64,000 nucleotides of DNA, taken from assembly GCF_000276665.1 (NCBI RefSeq), contig NW_004955405.1:8892661-8956660 (forward strand), read 5' to 3'. This DNA is from Chinchilla lanigera. Taxonomy: Eukaryota; Chordata; Mammalia; Rodentia; Chinchillidae. Of this stretch, positions 1 to 9,775 are shown piece by piece. A program made the translations under genes and the position numbers. The notes beneath the pieces were generated by a model. That model did no database searches. It worked only from the letters and a program-made list of their open reading frames with translations, and was not told where the DNA came from. Position 1 is the first letter of the stretch. Every line of letters begins with the position of its first letter.

Positions 1-2179
1 AAGCAGATTATATTCTCCAAAGATGGCTTCACCTAACCTGATCTCTACAATTTCACCCTGACCCCTGTCCATTCACAGGTAGAATCTATTTCTCCACCCC
101 CTTGAAACTGAGAGCGCCTATGTATGTTTTAACCAATGAAACAAATGACAGTGACTTAGGCCAGATGGCCAAAAGCTGCTTTTTCCAGTCTCGAGAGACA
201 GGAAGAAACCATACGCAGGTGTTCTAGCCAGCCACTATGGCTAAGCCTGGCACAAGCATCAACCACCAGTCCTGACAGAGCAGCATTTCGGATATCCTGC
301 CCCAAGGACATTCAGGTAACTCCAGCCTCAGCCATTTCTCCCTCAAACTGCACCAGGGTGTCACCCAGGCAAGCCTGACCAAATCACAGAACTGTGAACC
401 ACTAAGTCTGGGGGTGTTACGCAGCAATAAATAACCAGAATATGGAGATTAATTTACTACTAGCCTGAAACAGTTCAGTATCAGAGCCAGTGTCTAAAAC
501 ATCTATTGCGAATGGTTAATGGAATGTAAGGATTCAGTACCTTTTCCTTCTTCCACCCCAAAGCAACATCAGGGTTCTCTGAGAAATATAACTGTATGAT
601 AACACCCTCAAAAGAATCAGTTTCCTCTGTCCTGAGTTGTTCTGATATATAGTAGGGAAAACTAGGTTTTCTCCACCACGCTGTGATAACTAATGAGAAA
701 GGAACCTGTACAACATGTTGACTTTGTTACTCAGAATATCACTACAACTGTTACATAAAAGGATTCAGATTTTACACATGAAACTGTAATTCTAATAATA
801 AAAATATATGTAATGACTCACACGACTACATTTGAGATTCACAGTGGGGAAAAGGAAGCAAGCATGTCATACCAGTAACTGAACAAGCCAAGGAATTAGT
901 GAAAGTTTTTTTTTAAATGAAAAGACCTTTGAGGAAGAAATGAAAGTATTAAAGTTGGTCTTTAGCCAACTCTCAGTAAGAACAAAAGTCTGTATTTCAG
1001 TAAGTGCCCCACTATAATATATGCTATTTCCATTATATACTAATGTCCATCTCTTGTATTTTTTCCCCAGCATATGAGAACTCAACAGACCCATTCTATG
1101 TCAGAGGCGGGAAGAACTTTAAAACTCTACCAACTCTCAGTTGTAGTGAAAAACTGAGGCCCAGGGCAGTTAACTGACTGACAGAACAACTGCACTAGAG
1201 ACCTCAAATAAGACTTGCTAAGATGAGTCTGGGCAAATTACAGACCTGTGAGCTACAGTCATAAAGTTTGTTTGGACTAAGTCTTGGAGTTGTCAAGACT
1301 CAGTAAGAACCAGATTGTCAGCACTGGTGCTACTGAATGTTCAATTTTATTCTCCCAGAGCTATACCTCTAGATGTCTTCAAGCATTTCAGATGCACTCT
1401 TCTTCCATCGGTGTGAAAACGAAGGATTAGGAACCCTGGCCTGTTAGGAGCAGCCCTGAGTCAGCCTTCTCTGGCAATCATAGTCAGGATGGCGACTCTA
1501 GAGAGAAGAGGTCTGCAACTTTTTGAAGCAGGCTGCCAAGTTACTAACTCTATTCTTCAGTCACTACCATCTTTGCCTGAATTGCTTCAATCAAATAAAA
1601 TAGGTGCCTCCCTGCGAACCATCACTAGCCACCGTGGCCTGACAAACATCGAAATTTAAATACGGGTAAATTCAGAACGGAGAGCGAAACAGGAAAGCTA
1701 TGTGGGTACACACAGAAAAGCTCTGGACACAGGAAGGAGGGAGGGTGTGTATAAAGTAGGCAAGGTAAGGGCCTGCAAAAGCAGCAGCTCCTTAACAATT
1801 CTGCCTGGGGCTGCTGTCTCAGTTCCACAACCTCAGTCTACTTCCAAGCGTCCCACAAAACTACCCCTCTTCTAAAGAAAGATTTTTCAAAGATCAGACA
1901 AGATGTGGCTCTGTTCTCAAACTCTCCATGTGAGCAGTCTGTAGTTCTTTGAAGGTTTTCATAATTCCGGGGTTTTTGCTGCAACTTAATCCAGAGAAAC
2001 GGCGAAATTTGCCTCTGTGGGCTCATAATATCACACCAAACAATCATGCAAACAGGCCCAAATCTTTTTATTTCCTTTTCATTCCCTGCTATGAAGCTGC
2101 AGAGAAAGACCCTGGGTGCTTTTTGTTGCCCGGTAGTTGAGCGGTGCAACTTTTGGAAATGTTCAAGCAGAAGTCAGAG

Positions 2180-2232
2180 GCCTGGACTCACCATCCCAGC
2201 GAAGGCCCGTCCCAATTAAGCCGTCCTCACCT
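2180..2232 (-). promoter_or_regulatory. Candidate minus-strand splice donors beside the CpG island
   Basis: Read on the minus strand, the sequence near 2229 gives GAGAG|GTGAGGACGG and the one near 2185 gives GGGATG|GTGAGTCC. Both match the mammalian 5' splice-site consensus well. They lie about 500 bp to the left of the island, where the end of a first exon of a leftward gene could be. Good donor matches also occur by chance, so this is only a hint about direction. Confidence 0.25.
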
Positions 2233-2556
2233 CTCAAAGTCATCAAGTGCCAACAAAATCAGAACACCTCACTCAGAAACAGACTACCTTTTGAACATTT
2301 CTAGAAAGAGTGCGGGGAAAGAAGCAAAAAAAGTAATTTCTTCGGGCTGTACTTTTCTGTTTGGGGTGCCCTCTCTCTGGAACCATACACACTCACTGAC
2401 AATCAAACCAGCACATACCCCAAAGCGCAGCGTGTGCATGGCTGGACACGGCCCCTATTCACAGCCCCCTCAGTCTCCGGACAAATGGCACGCTGACCCC
2501 AAACGACCCCTTCCCCTTCCCTTCACATAACATACTTGACCAACACAAGGCACGCC

Positions 2557-2564
2557 TATAAAAA
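2557..2564 (+). promoter_or_regulatory. TATA-like motif upstream of CpG island
   Basis: The octamer TATAAAAA sits about 130 bp upstream of the CpG-rich block. It matches the TATA-box consensus in sequence only. Nothing else marks a start site here, and CpG-island promoters usually lack TATA, so this may be chance. Confidence 0.2.
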
Positions 2565-3194
2565 CGAGAAAAGAACCTGGTAAAAGTGCGGTAGAAAAAA
2601 GAATATGAAGAGCTGTAATGACAACAGTTCTCACAGATGTATGTTTATAGCAAACAGATCAAATCAAAAGGGACCCACATAGGCTGTGCTCAGACCGCCG
2701 TGGAGTGTGCCAGTTCCCGCTGGATCACTGTTCACCCCACCTCGAGCAGCAACTTGGAGACCCCTCGCCGACGCCTCCATCTTCCCTACAGGGAAGGGGT
2801 GCCCGGTGCGGAGGAGGACGAGCCAGGCGAGCCGGGGGAGGAAAACATCGCTGTCTCCCACCCGTCGTTTCCTCTCCTCCTAGCTCAGAACTCTTTGTCT
2901 GGGTGCTAAACGTCTGCGAGATCCTCGCAAAGAATCAAAACAAAAGAGCAGAGTCCCAGCCGAATTACAACCGCGGCCGAGCAGACAGCGGCCCGGGCGC
3001 CGCGACCCAGCCCAGCCTGGCTCCCCGCGGACCGGACCGGCTCCTTCCCGCCGCGTTTCCCGAGGGTTTCCAGCCCGGCTGCGGGTCTCCCCGGGAGCGG
3101 GCGGAGACGCGAGCTCTCCGAACGCGCGCTGCCCGCGACCTGCTCTCCCCCGCGGCGTCAGGCAGATGCACCCGCGCCCGCACGCGCGCCGCAC

Positions 3195-3655
3195 NNNNNN
3201 NNNNNNNNNNNNNNNNNNNNNNNNNNNNNNNNNNNNNNNNNNNNNNNNNNNNNNNNNNNNNNNNNNNNNNNNNNNNNNNNNNNNNNNNNNNNNNNNNNNN
3301 NNNNNNNNNNNNNNNNNNNNNNNNNNNNNNNNNNNNNNNNNNNNNNNNNNNNNNNNNNNNNNNNNNNNNNNNNNNNNNNNNNNNNNNNNNNNNNNNNNNN
3401 NNNNNNNNNNNNNNNNNNNNNNNNNNNNNNNNNNNNNNNNNNNNNNNNNNNNNNNNNNNNNNNNNNNNNNNNNNNNNNNNNNNNNNNNNNNNNNNNNNNN
3501 NNNNNNNNNNNNNNNNNNNNNNNNNNNNNNNNNNNNNNNNNNNNNNNNNNNNNNNNNNNNNNNNNNNNNNNNNNNNNNNNNNNNNNNNNNNNNNNNNNNN
3601 NNNNNNNNNNNNNNNNNNNNNNNNNNNNNNNNNNNNNNNNNNNNNNNNNNNNNNN
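3195..3655. other. Assembly gap of 461 undetermined bases
   Basis: All bases are N. The gap sits in the middle of the CpG island, with very GC-rich sequence on both sides and a GAGCC/GTCGA pentamer-like tract directly on its right edge. GC-rich or tandem sequence that failed to assemble is the likely content. The first exon or transcription start may be hidden here. Confidence 0.99.
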
Positions 3656-3702
3656 GCCGGGCCGAGTCGAGCCGAGCCGAGCAAAGTCGAGCGCAGAGCG
3701 GG
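3656..3702 (+). repeat. Pentamer-like tandem tract at the gap edge
   Basis: Immediately right of the gap the sequence consists of near-repeats of GAGCC, GAGTC and GAGCA, ending in GAGCGCAGAGCG. The tract begins at the gap edge, so the array probably extends into the missing bases. Its length there is unknown. Confidence 0.6.
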
Positions 3703-3804
3703 CGCTGCGTCTGAGCGCCAGGTGGTAGCGTCGGCGGAGGGTCCCGGGCTCTAGCAGCTGGGCATCGAAGCCGCAGGCCGGGACGCCTCTCCCCTCTACC
3801 ACCG

Positions 3805-3925
3805 CTCCCCCCGCCCACCCGAGGCCCCGCCCGCCACCGGGTTCTGCCCGGCACGCGGCCCCGCCCACACACTGCTCGCCCCGCCCTCCAGGCCGCGGCT
3901 CCGCCCGCCGCCGGGCGGGGCCGAA
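3805..3925. promoter_or_regulatory. GC-box (SP/KLF-type) cluster
   Basis: At least five CCCGCCC or CCGCCC cores, or their complement GGGCGGGG, occur in about 120 bp. This is the classic arrangement of SP1/KLF sites in a TATA-less CpG-island promoter. The motifs are seen directly; binding is inferred. Confidence 0.65.
3807..3828 (-). promoter_or_regulatory. G-quadruplex motif, minus strand
   Basis: Four C runs (6, 3, 3 and 4 bases) are separated by 1, 1 and 4 bases, so the minus strand fits the G3+N1-7 quadruplex rule with very short loops. Short loops favour stability. It overlaps the GC-box cluster. Confidence 0.6.
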
Positions 3926-4140
3926 CGCACGCGCTGTGAGCTATCAAACCCGCCTCCTACTCGTCCTCCTCCTCTCTTCTCATCTTCTCCTGCTGTGTTC
4001 CCCTCCTCTACGTCCTCTTCTCTAGCCTCTCACGCCTCGCCCTCCCTCCCGTTCCGGACCCCCGCGCGAGGCGAAGGAAGGGCGCCCGGGAGCGCGTGGA
4101 CGGGAGCGGCGGGGACGCGGGGAGAAGCGGCGCCGGGAGA

Positions 4141-4167
4141 GGGCTGGGGGACGCGCGGGGAGCGGGG
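4141..4167 (+). promoter_or_regulatory. G-quadruplex motif, plus strand
   Basis: Four G runs (3, 5, 4 and 4 bases) are separated by loops of 2, 6 and 3 bases, meeting the G3+N1-7 rule. If transcription is rightward it would lie in the 5' untranslated region; if leftward, upstream of the promoter. Confidence 0.55.
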
Positions 4168-4339
4168 TCCTCGCGGTGGGCGGGGGAGCAGCGCTGGCCC
4201 TGGAGCGCCGGACGCCGACGCCACCCAGGCGCAGACCCGCGGCTTTCCCGCGCCGCCCCTCCCTCCGGAGTGCCTTCCGGGACTCAGACTGGGTTTTTCG
4301 GCCGGAACCGTCAGGCTCCAAATTTCTGGGGAAGACTCG

Positions 4340-5230
4340 CTGTGGCGTGGTCCCCACTGCGGCAGGCGTGTCCGTTTGTCACTCAAGCAGGTGCCCATGT
4401 CTCAGAAGGGAAGGAAAACTGATCATGGGAATTTTTTTTAGAACTTCAAATATCTAGAAAAACATGAAATCCGGAATTTTTTTCCAGCATCCGGGCGATC
4501 CTGTACTGGGTCCCAAAATCTCCCTGTTTAGGGAGCTTCCCAGTTGAATTAAAGTGGATTGGAGTGTTGAGAGTCTCCACAGAGGGTTTCCTTGGATAAG
4601 GGCATCCCCCTTTTCTCAAAATCTGGCTAGCGACGACCTTAGTCAAGCTTTGGTGAGGCAAGAAGTTACTTTTTCCTGCAAAAAATGACACGTTGAGATA
4701 GGTGGACCTGGCCTTCACAGGGGTCGAATGTTGGGTCAGGGTACCCACAAAGGAAACTGGCCCCAAAGAGCTTGCTCATTTCACAGAGAACCCATGGCAC
4801 TGGCCAACACCCTACCCACCAAAAACAAGCCACAACCACCTCTCTGGAAGGCTTCAAGAGCAAGGTCTTCTTGCAGCAGCGGATTTCCCCATCAACTGCA
4901 AAGCCTGACAAGCTTTACCTAAGCCTATTTGTGCGATGGTGTATTTCTTTCTATGTATAGATAGAGCCATTGATGCAGGAATACTGGCTAAGTAGAGGAA
5001 AGGTCTGTTTTAGAGTGAGGTGACACATTTCAAAAAAGAACTAGAAATTGGTTCCAGTTAATGAATTAGTTGATCCCTAAATGTGGTTCATCTTTGAAAA
5101 AAGAATCAGTTTGTGTTAATATGGTCTGGAGAATTTTTTAAGCCCAAATCTTGTACTCTGAGTAACTAAGATAACAATACTCAGTGTATTAACTATTGTT
5201 ATTCTCCTATTATTTTGTTATGAAATTTTT
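4340..5230. other. Unique sequence right of the island
   Basis: No repeat, exon or RNA gene was recognised. Composition drops to ordinary CpG-poor DNA. Short open frames at 4446-4960 overlap in several frames on both strands with no recognisable domain. Confidence 0.5.
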
Positions 5231-5612
5231 ACTTTTTTCCATAAAATGAAACAGAAAGAAAATCAACAGATACATCCCATATGCCTGGGCTACACACATG
5301 CATAGTCTCCATTATGGCATCCCCCTCCAGAGCGTCACATTTGCTATGGTTGATGAACCTCCATCACTCCATTATTAGGGTCCCAAATCCATGTTTACAT
5401 TACGGCTCACTCTTGGAGCTGTACATGCTGCGGGGTTAGGTGTGTAAGGCCTGTACCCAGTATGGAAGCATTGTACAGAGTACTTGCACTGCCCTGAAAG
5501 TCTCCCTACTTTTCCTGGTCCTCCTCCTTTCCTACGGCCTCTGGCAACTGGGGTTCTGTCTCTACAGTCCTGCCTGTTCCAGAATGTGTGTGTCTTCCCA
5601 TCCATTATGATG
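5230..5612 (-). mobile_element. Old L1M-type LINE fragment, antisense
   Basis: The text around 'gcgtcacatttgctatgg', 'ggctcactcttggagctgtac' and 'ctggcaactggggttctg' matches the reverse complement of the 3' region of old mammalian L1M elements as I remember it. It is heavily diverged and has no coding potential. Confidence 0.6.
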
Positions 5613-5693
5613 TGAATCTAAAACTAACTAAAAAATAGTATCAAAAAGAAAAGTCAACAGACAAGGGAAAGTTCATATAACTCATTGGCAATC

Positions 5694-5710
5694 GGGGCGG
5701 GGGGGGGGGG
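5694..5710 (+). repeat. Poly-G tract
   Basis: Four Gs, one C, then twelve uninterrupted Gs. G runs this long are unusual in ordinary mammalian DNA and are prone to length variation or sequencing error. Confidence 0.9.
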
Positions 5711-5779
5711 TCATACCCAAACAGAATTCTAGAAGGATTAATGAGTTAAATATATATTTTAAACTCAAACCAGAAGAAA

Positions 5780-7140
5780 AGAGAATATTTGCTAAACTTC
5801 TGGACAGAAGTAATTTTCAACTTAGAAGCAATAGTAAAAAATAATCAATGGATGTGACGGGGTATATCATTAAAACTTGTATGTGTCAAATTTTTTTAAT
5901 ATAAGAAAACCAGAAAAATATACTGGCAACAAATACGAAAAATAAAAGCCTAAATATCTGTAGTATAAGTAGGGCTCATAACAGCTAAAGAAAATATAGA
6001 ATCTCAATGATTATGTGTAAACAGAAAACAATCTACATAAGAAGAAATCAAAATATTAACAAATACATGGAGAAATTTACCTAATAATCAATGAAGTGTA
6101 TGTTAAAGCAAACCAATGATAAAGACATGAAGGTAATGAGCATTGACTTTTCTCAGACATCGCTGGTGTCCTTATGAAGTGGCATGGTCTATTTGGAAGG
6201 CACTTTGGCTGTACCTAGCAGGTCAGAGTGCTCCTACATATTGACTCCGCAGACGCATTTCTGGCAATGTAGCCAAAGAAATACTATAAAATATGGAAAA
6301 AGGTATGTTTCAAGTCGTACATCAGGTTATTACTTATATTGAAGACGTGGCCACAAGTTAAAGATCACAGGGTGGGGATTGTCCCCACTTCGTTGTAGTC
6401 ACCCAGACCACAGTACTACTTCCCGCTGTTGTGTCCTTGCATGGATCCTTCCTGGTCCCTGGGAGGTGCTCTTCTTGCCTAGCCTGTGAACTGGCTCCTC
6501 TTACTGTTCAGCGTTTGTGTTCCCTGGCTTGGAAGCACCTTCCTTCCCTCCCTCAATGCCGCAGTGCCCTTCACTCGGCACCTAGAGACTGTAACTCCTG
6601 CATAGCCGACTGTCTCTTCCACTCGGTCGTGCCTCCATCTTTTTAATCATAGTGCTCTGCGGATGTGGAAGGTACTTCGTAAACATTTATTAAAGAAATG
6701 AATGAATCATTTGCTGAAACTTCTTACAAGTATGAAGAATGATGATTATGAGGAATGTGTGACACTGTGCGAATACATTATAATGTTAACTTTTAAAGGC
6801 ACTGTATGTGAAATTATCTCCAAGGAATAATGTTAAATGAAAAGAGTAAGGTGTGTAACAATACACACAGCTAGCTAGCATGTTATAACAATCAAGGGTG
6901 CTGACAGAAAAATGTATGTACATATATATCCCTGTTGGTGAGTCGGCTTCCATAGGGAAGAAAATAGACTGATCATTCAGCGGGGGGCAGAGTGGGGGCA
7001 CATTACAGGACTCCAAACTGTTAGTGGGAAAGACACCTGCTTCATTTTTAAATTACCCTTCTGTTCATTTTTGAAATTTTTACTATATGTATGTAATGCC
7101 TGTTTTAAAAAATAAAGCACTTTATCCAATTATATGAAAA
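5780..7140 (+). mobile_element. Old L1M-type LINE 3' region, interrupted
   Basis: The blocks 5780-6360 and 6720-7135 resemble the 3' end of old L1M elements. Examples are the stretch with 'actggcaacaaatacg' and 'gggctcataac', and the terminal 'tttttactatatg...aaaaaataaa' block with a poly(A) signal near 7110. Between them, about 6400-6705 looks like an L2-type 3' end ('acatttattaaagaaatgaatgaa'). Order and breakpoints are approximate. Confidence 0.55.
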
Positions 7141-9005
7141 AAAATGTTAGGAGTTAATTCCTTCCAAATACTGTTAATTGTTAGGTTGGGGGTTACAGGT
7201 GACTTTGTTTTCATGTCTATGGTTTTCAGGTTTTTTTAATTGTTACATTGCTTTTACTAGTAAGAAAATTATAAATTGATTCTTACATGATTCTTAGGTT
7301 GTATTTATTTCACACAACTCCTTCCTTAGTCAATATGTTCTGGTCCTTTTGGGGCGGAAATGGAAGGTAGCCTTCCGCTTGGAGACTGCTACAGCCCTCA
7401 CCTTTATAAGCTGAGGTTGAAAAACTGCTCATCGGTTTAATTACTGAAAAGTTCATGAGTTTTTCAAATGGCAGTGAACATAGGTAAAGCATGTTCCTCT
7501 CATAGTGGCCTGGCTGTGCAGTAAGATGTGACAAAGCTTTGTAACCTGAGACGCCATGTGGAACAAGCCTGCAAGTCTCTCTTTCCATCTTGTTGTACTC
7601 TTCTGCCCACCTTTGGTCCCCCTCCTCTTTGTGTCTGTGTCACTGTGTGCCTTTCTGCTCCACTAGGTCTACATTTTTCTCTGTCTTCTCTGCAACCAGC
7701 ACTACTGGTTGTCTGTTTACTCTTTCTTCTCAGGACCCTGGTAATGTCCCAGAGATTCCCTGTTTAAAGAGCCACATGCCCTCGATGCCAAGCTGGAGAT
7801 CTCCTTCTTTCTCCAATGTTTCAGCAATAGGCAAATGACCCCAGTTATAGTCCATGACATGAGGATCAGCTGGTGTTTTCCTTGTGTCAAAGAAAAGCTC
7901 CCTTGTTGCCCTCAGACTTAATTGTGCTTGATATGACACCAGATCCCTGATCACAAAGATCATGCTAAGAATTGCAGGAAGATAAGATGGAAAGAAGCTG
8001 AGCCTACATTCACACCTCGAAGGTTGGGGTGAGATAAAAATAAGAGACAAAAGCTGAGGTCAGGTGGAGCCCTCTGTATCTCTGGATGGGAGGAAAGAAA
8101 ACTGCTCAACCACTTTAGGGGTATTTATTTATACATTTGACAAAGTTAGTGTCATGTGACACAACCCTGCCTAGCAACAACTAATGGCTTAGATTGTCCC
8201 AGGCTTGGTGTTTGTTTGGACTGAAGCAGCTTGATCATGTGGCTTGCCTCAGGTGATTTTTGTTCTCGGACCCGCCTTTCCTCATCCCCACACATGTGAA
8301 CCATTTCCATCTTCAGCTGCTTCCTACAGAAGGCCACCCACCTCAGGACTTCCCACCCCATGAGGCCTCTTTTTGGGTTGCAACACCGAGTCAGGCTTTC
8401 CATTCCACACACACAAAAGTGCACTGAGGTAGCCACTCCCCACCTGAAGTTCTCCCTTATCCTTTGAGTTTTCTTATGGAACCATTACCAGTATTCCCAC
8501 ATTTCTCTCAAAAGCACTCTTTTTCCTTCTCTTATCCATTTCTGTCACTCCTAAACACACAGGGGAATTCTGAGGGGGCCTGATAGCTCACATCAATCCT
8601 TTCTCAGACTTTCCAGCCACAGGCTGCTTTCTACACTGGCAGTTCAAATTTTGGGCTGGGGTGGATGCAGGCTGGGACAACCTGAGTGTCACTGTCTAGG
8701 TGAGATTTAGTAACACAGAGATCCCTGCAGGCAGCCCAAGTGAAGGCCATGTTTACATAGAAGAGGGACCTCCATCTTCAGGACGAAGCTGAGGCCCACC
8801 TCTCCTTCCACAGAACAAGGAAGAAGCCTAACTCTGGAGAGAAAGAGCAGCGAACTCTGCCACCAGGGCATCCTCAGGTAACACATTTTGTGCTCTGAAA
8901 GGCTTCTGCTTCTGCTCAGGTTTTCTGCTTCCAGATTCTTCAAGAGGCTCTTGTCTTTGAGTTTTATTAAACTTTTAGATAGAATTATTCAAGCACATCT
9001 CACTT
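7140..9005. other. Unique sequence, no gene recognised
   Basis: No repeat family or exon was recognised with confidence. Several short open frames exist on both strands (for example 7730-8050 minus, 106 codons) but they overlap each other and show no recognisable domain. Confidence 0.45.
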
Positions 9006-9021
9006 TGCCTTTAGCTACTTT

Positions 9022-9134
9022 TTTTTTTTTTCCTTTTGATACAGGGTCTCACTATGCAGCTCAGGCTGGCCTCAAACTTGCAAAGATCCTCCTGCCTCAG
9101 TATCCTGAGTGCTGGGATTACAGGCCTGCAGCAC
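9022..9134 (-). mobile_element. B1 SINE, antisense
   Basis: A 7SL-derived B1 copy in reverse: poly-T, then 'acagggtctcactatg', 'aggctggcctcaaac', 'cctgcctcag' and 'gctgggattacaggc'. It is bounded by a perfect 16-bp target-site duplication, TGCCTTTAGCTACTTT, at 9006-9021 and 9135-9150, which proves insertion by L1-type retrotransposition. Confidence 0.92.
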
Positions 9135-9204
9135 TGCCTTTAGCTACTTTGAAGTGAGTATTTCAATTTTGCAAATCAAAGAGCCTTGATGAAAACAATG
9201 GGTC

Positions 9205-9775
9205 ATCCTGTTACGATAGACAGTTAGGTTGGGTAGAAATATTATAGGCAGTTAGATGGTGCTAGGGCCTCATGAAAGTTAATTCAGAAGATGAAAGCAC
9301 ATTATAGCTCTGCGGAGGTGGGCGTGGGAGATCAAGCCTCATGATAAAGACAGGATGCCTAGACCTACATGCCTCCCCGAGGGGTGAGATAAGTGTTGAC
9401 ACCTGATCTAGTAAAGTCCACACAGATATCAGCTACCTCGGTGGATGACCAAGGACCCCAGACCCACCCCTTCCTGAAAAGGTCCTCGTGCTTTCCAAGT
9501 ACACTTGCTATGTGACCTGCTTCCCCATTGGATCAATAGTACCTAAGCAGCTGTACTTGTAATCTTATTGGTTGATCATAGCTTTAACCCACACTGTACC
9601 CACCTCATGAGTTTGCTCTATAAAACTTCCTCTGTGAAGAGGGGTCCACAGCAGCCCACTGGGATCCCCTCCTGTCTCTCAGGAGCTCTCTCTCTCTCTC
9701 TCTCAATATAATTTCCTACTCTTAACGATCATTGCTCTTTAGAATTCATTCTTTGATTTTGAGTAACACAAACTC
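9205..9775 (+). mobile_element. Solo retroviral LTR with CCAAT and TATA boxes
   Basis: The segment has the layout of a U3-R-U5 LTR. CCAAT-type motifs lie near 9525 ('cccattggatcaat') and 9570 ('ttattggttgatca'). A TATA box 'ctataaaac' lies near 9620, a CT-rich tract at 9680-9705, and a poly(A)-signal-like 'aatataa' follows. The right end is near 'gagtaaca'. No internal retroviral sequence adjoins it. Family and exact ends are uncertain; class I (ERV1-like) is a guess. Confidence 0.55.

Larger units (their letters stand above)
1..2690. other. Unique left flank of CpG island, no gene recognised
   Basis: This AT-moderate stretch shows no convincing exon, RNA gene or young repeat. A weak MIR-like trace in reverse orientation lies near 1120-1250, seen as an 'aaaactgaggcccag' core followed by a degraded tail. 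Short open frames such as the 128-codon one at 2144-2530 have no recognisable domain and are probably chance. Two sequences that would act as splice donors on the minus strand lie near 2185 and 2229 and are described separately. Confidence 0.5.
2690..4340. promoter_or_regulatory. CpG island, probable promoter and first exon of an unidentified gene
   Basis: G+C and CpG density rise sharply near 2690 and fall off after about 4340; the DNA on both sides is ordinary CpG-poor sequence. Unmethylated islands of this size in mammals usually cover promoters. The right half contains repeated GC boxes, a pyrimidine-rich tract at 3950-4050 and a G-rich block at 4080-4200. Open frames across the island pass through undetermined bases and cannot be trusted. 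Direction is unresolved: possible donors exist on the plus strand (CAG|GTGGTA near 3720) and on the minus strand (near 2185 and 2229). I do not recognise the gene. Confidence 0.8.

Noticed and set aside
2144..2530. 128-codon plus-strand frame left of the island
   Set aside because: No recognisable domain, no splice or promoter support, and low-complexity serine/proline content near the end.
2705..3947. Long open frames (up to 355 codons) across the CpG island on both strands
   Set aside because: They read through 461 undetermined bases, so their openness is artificial. GC-rich DNA also lacks stop codons by composition.
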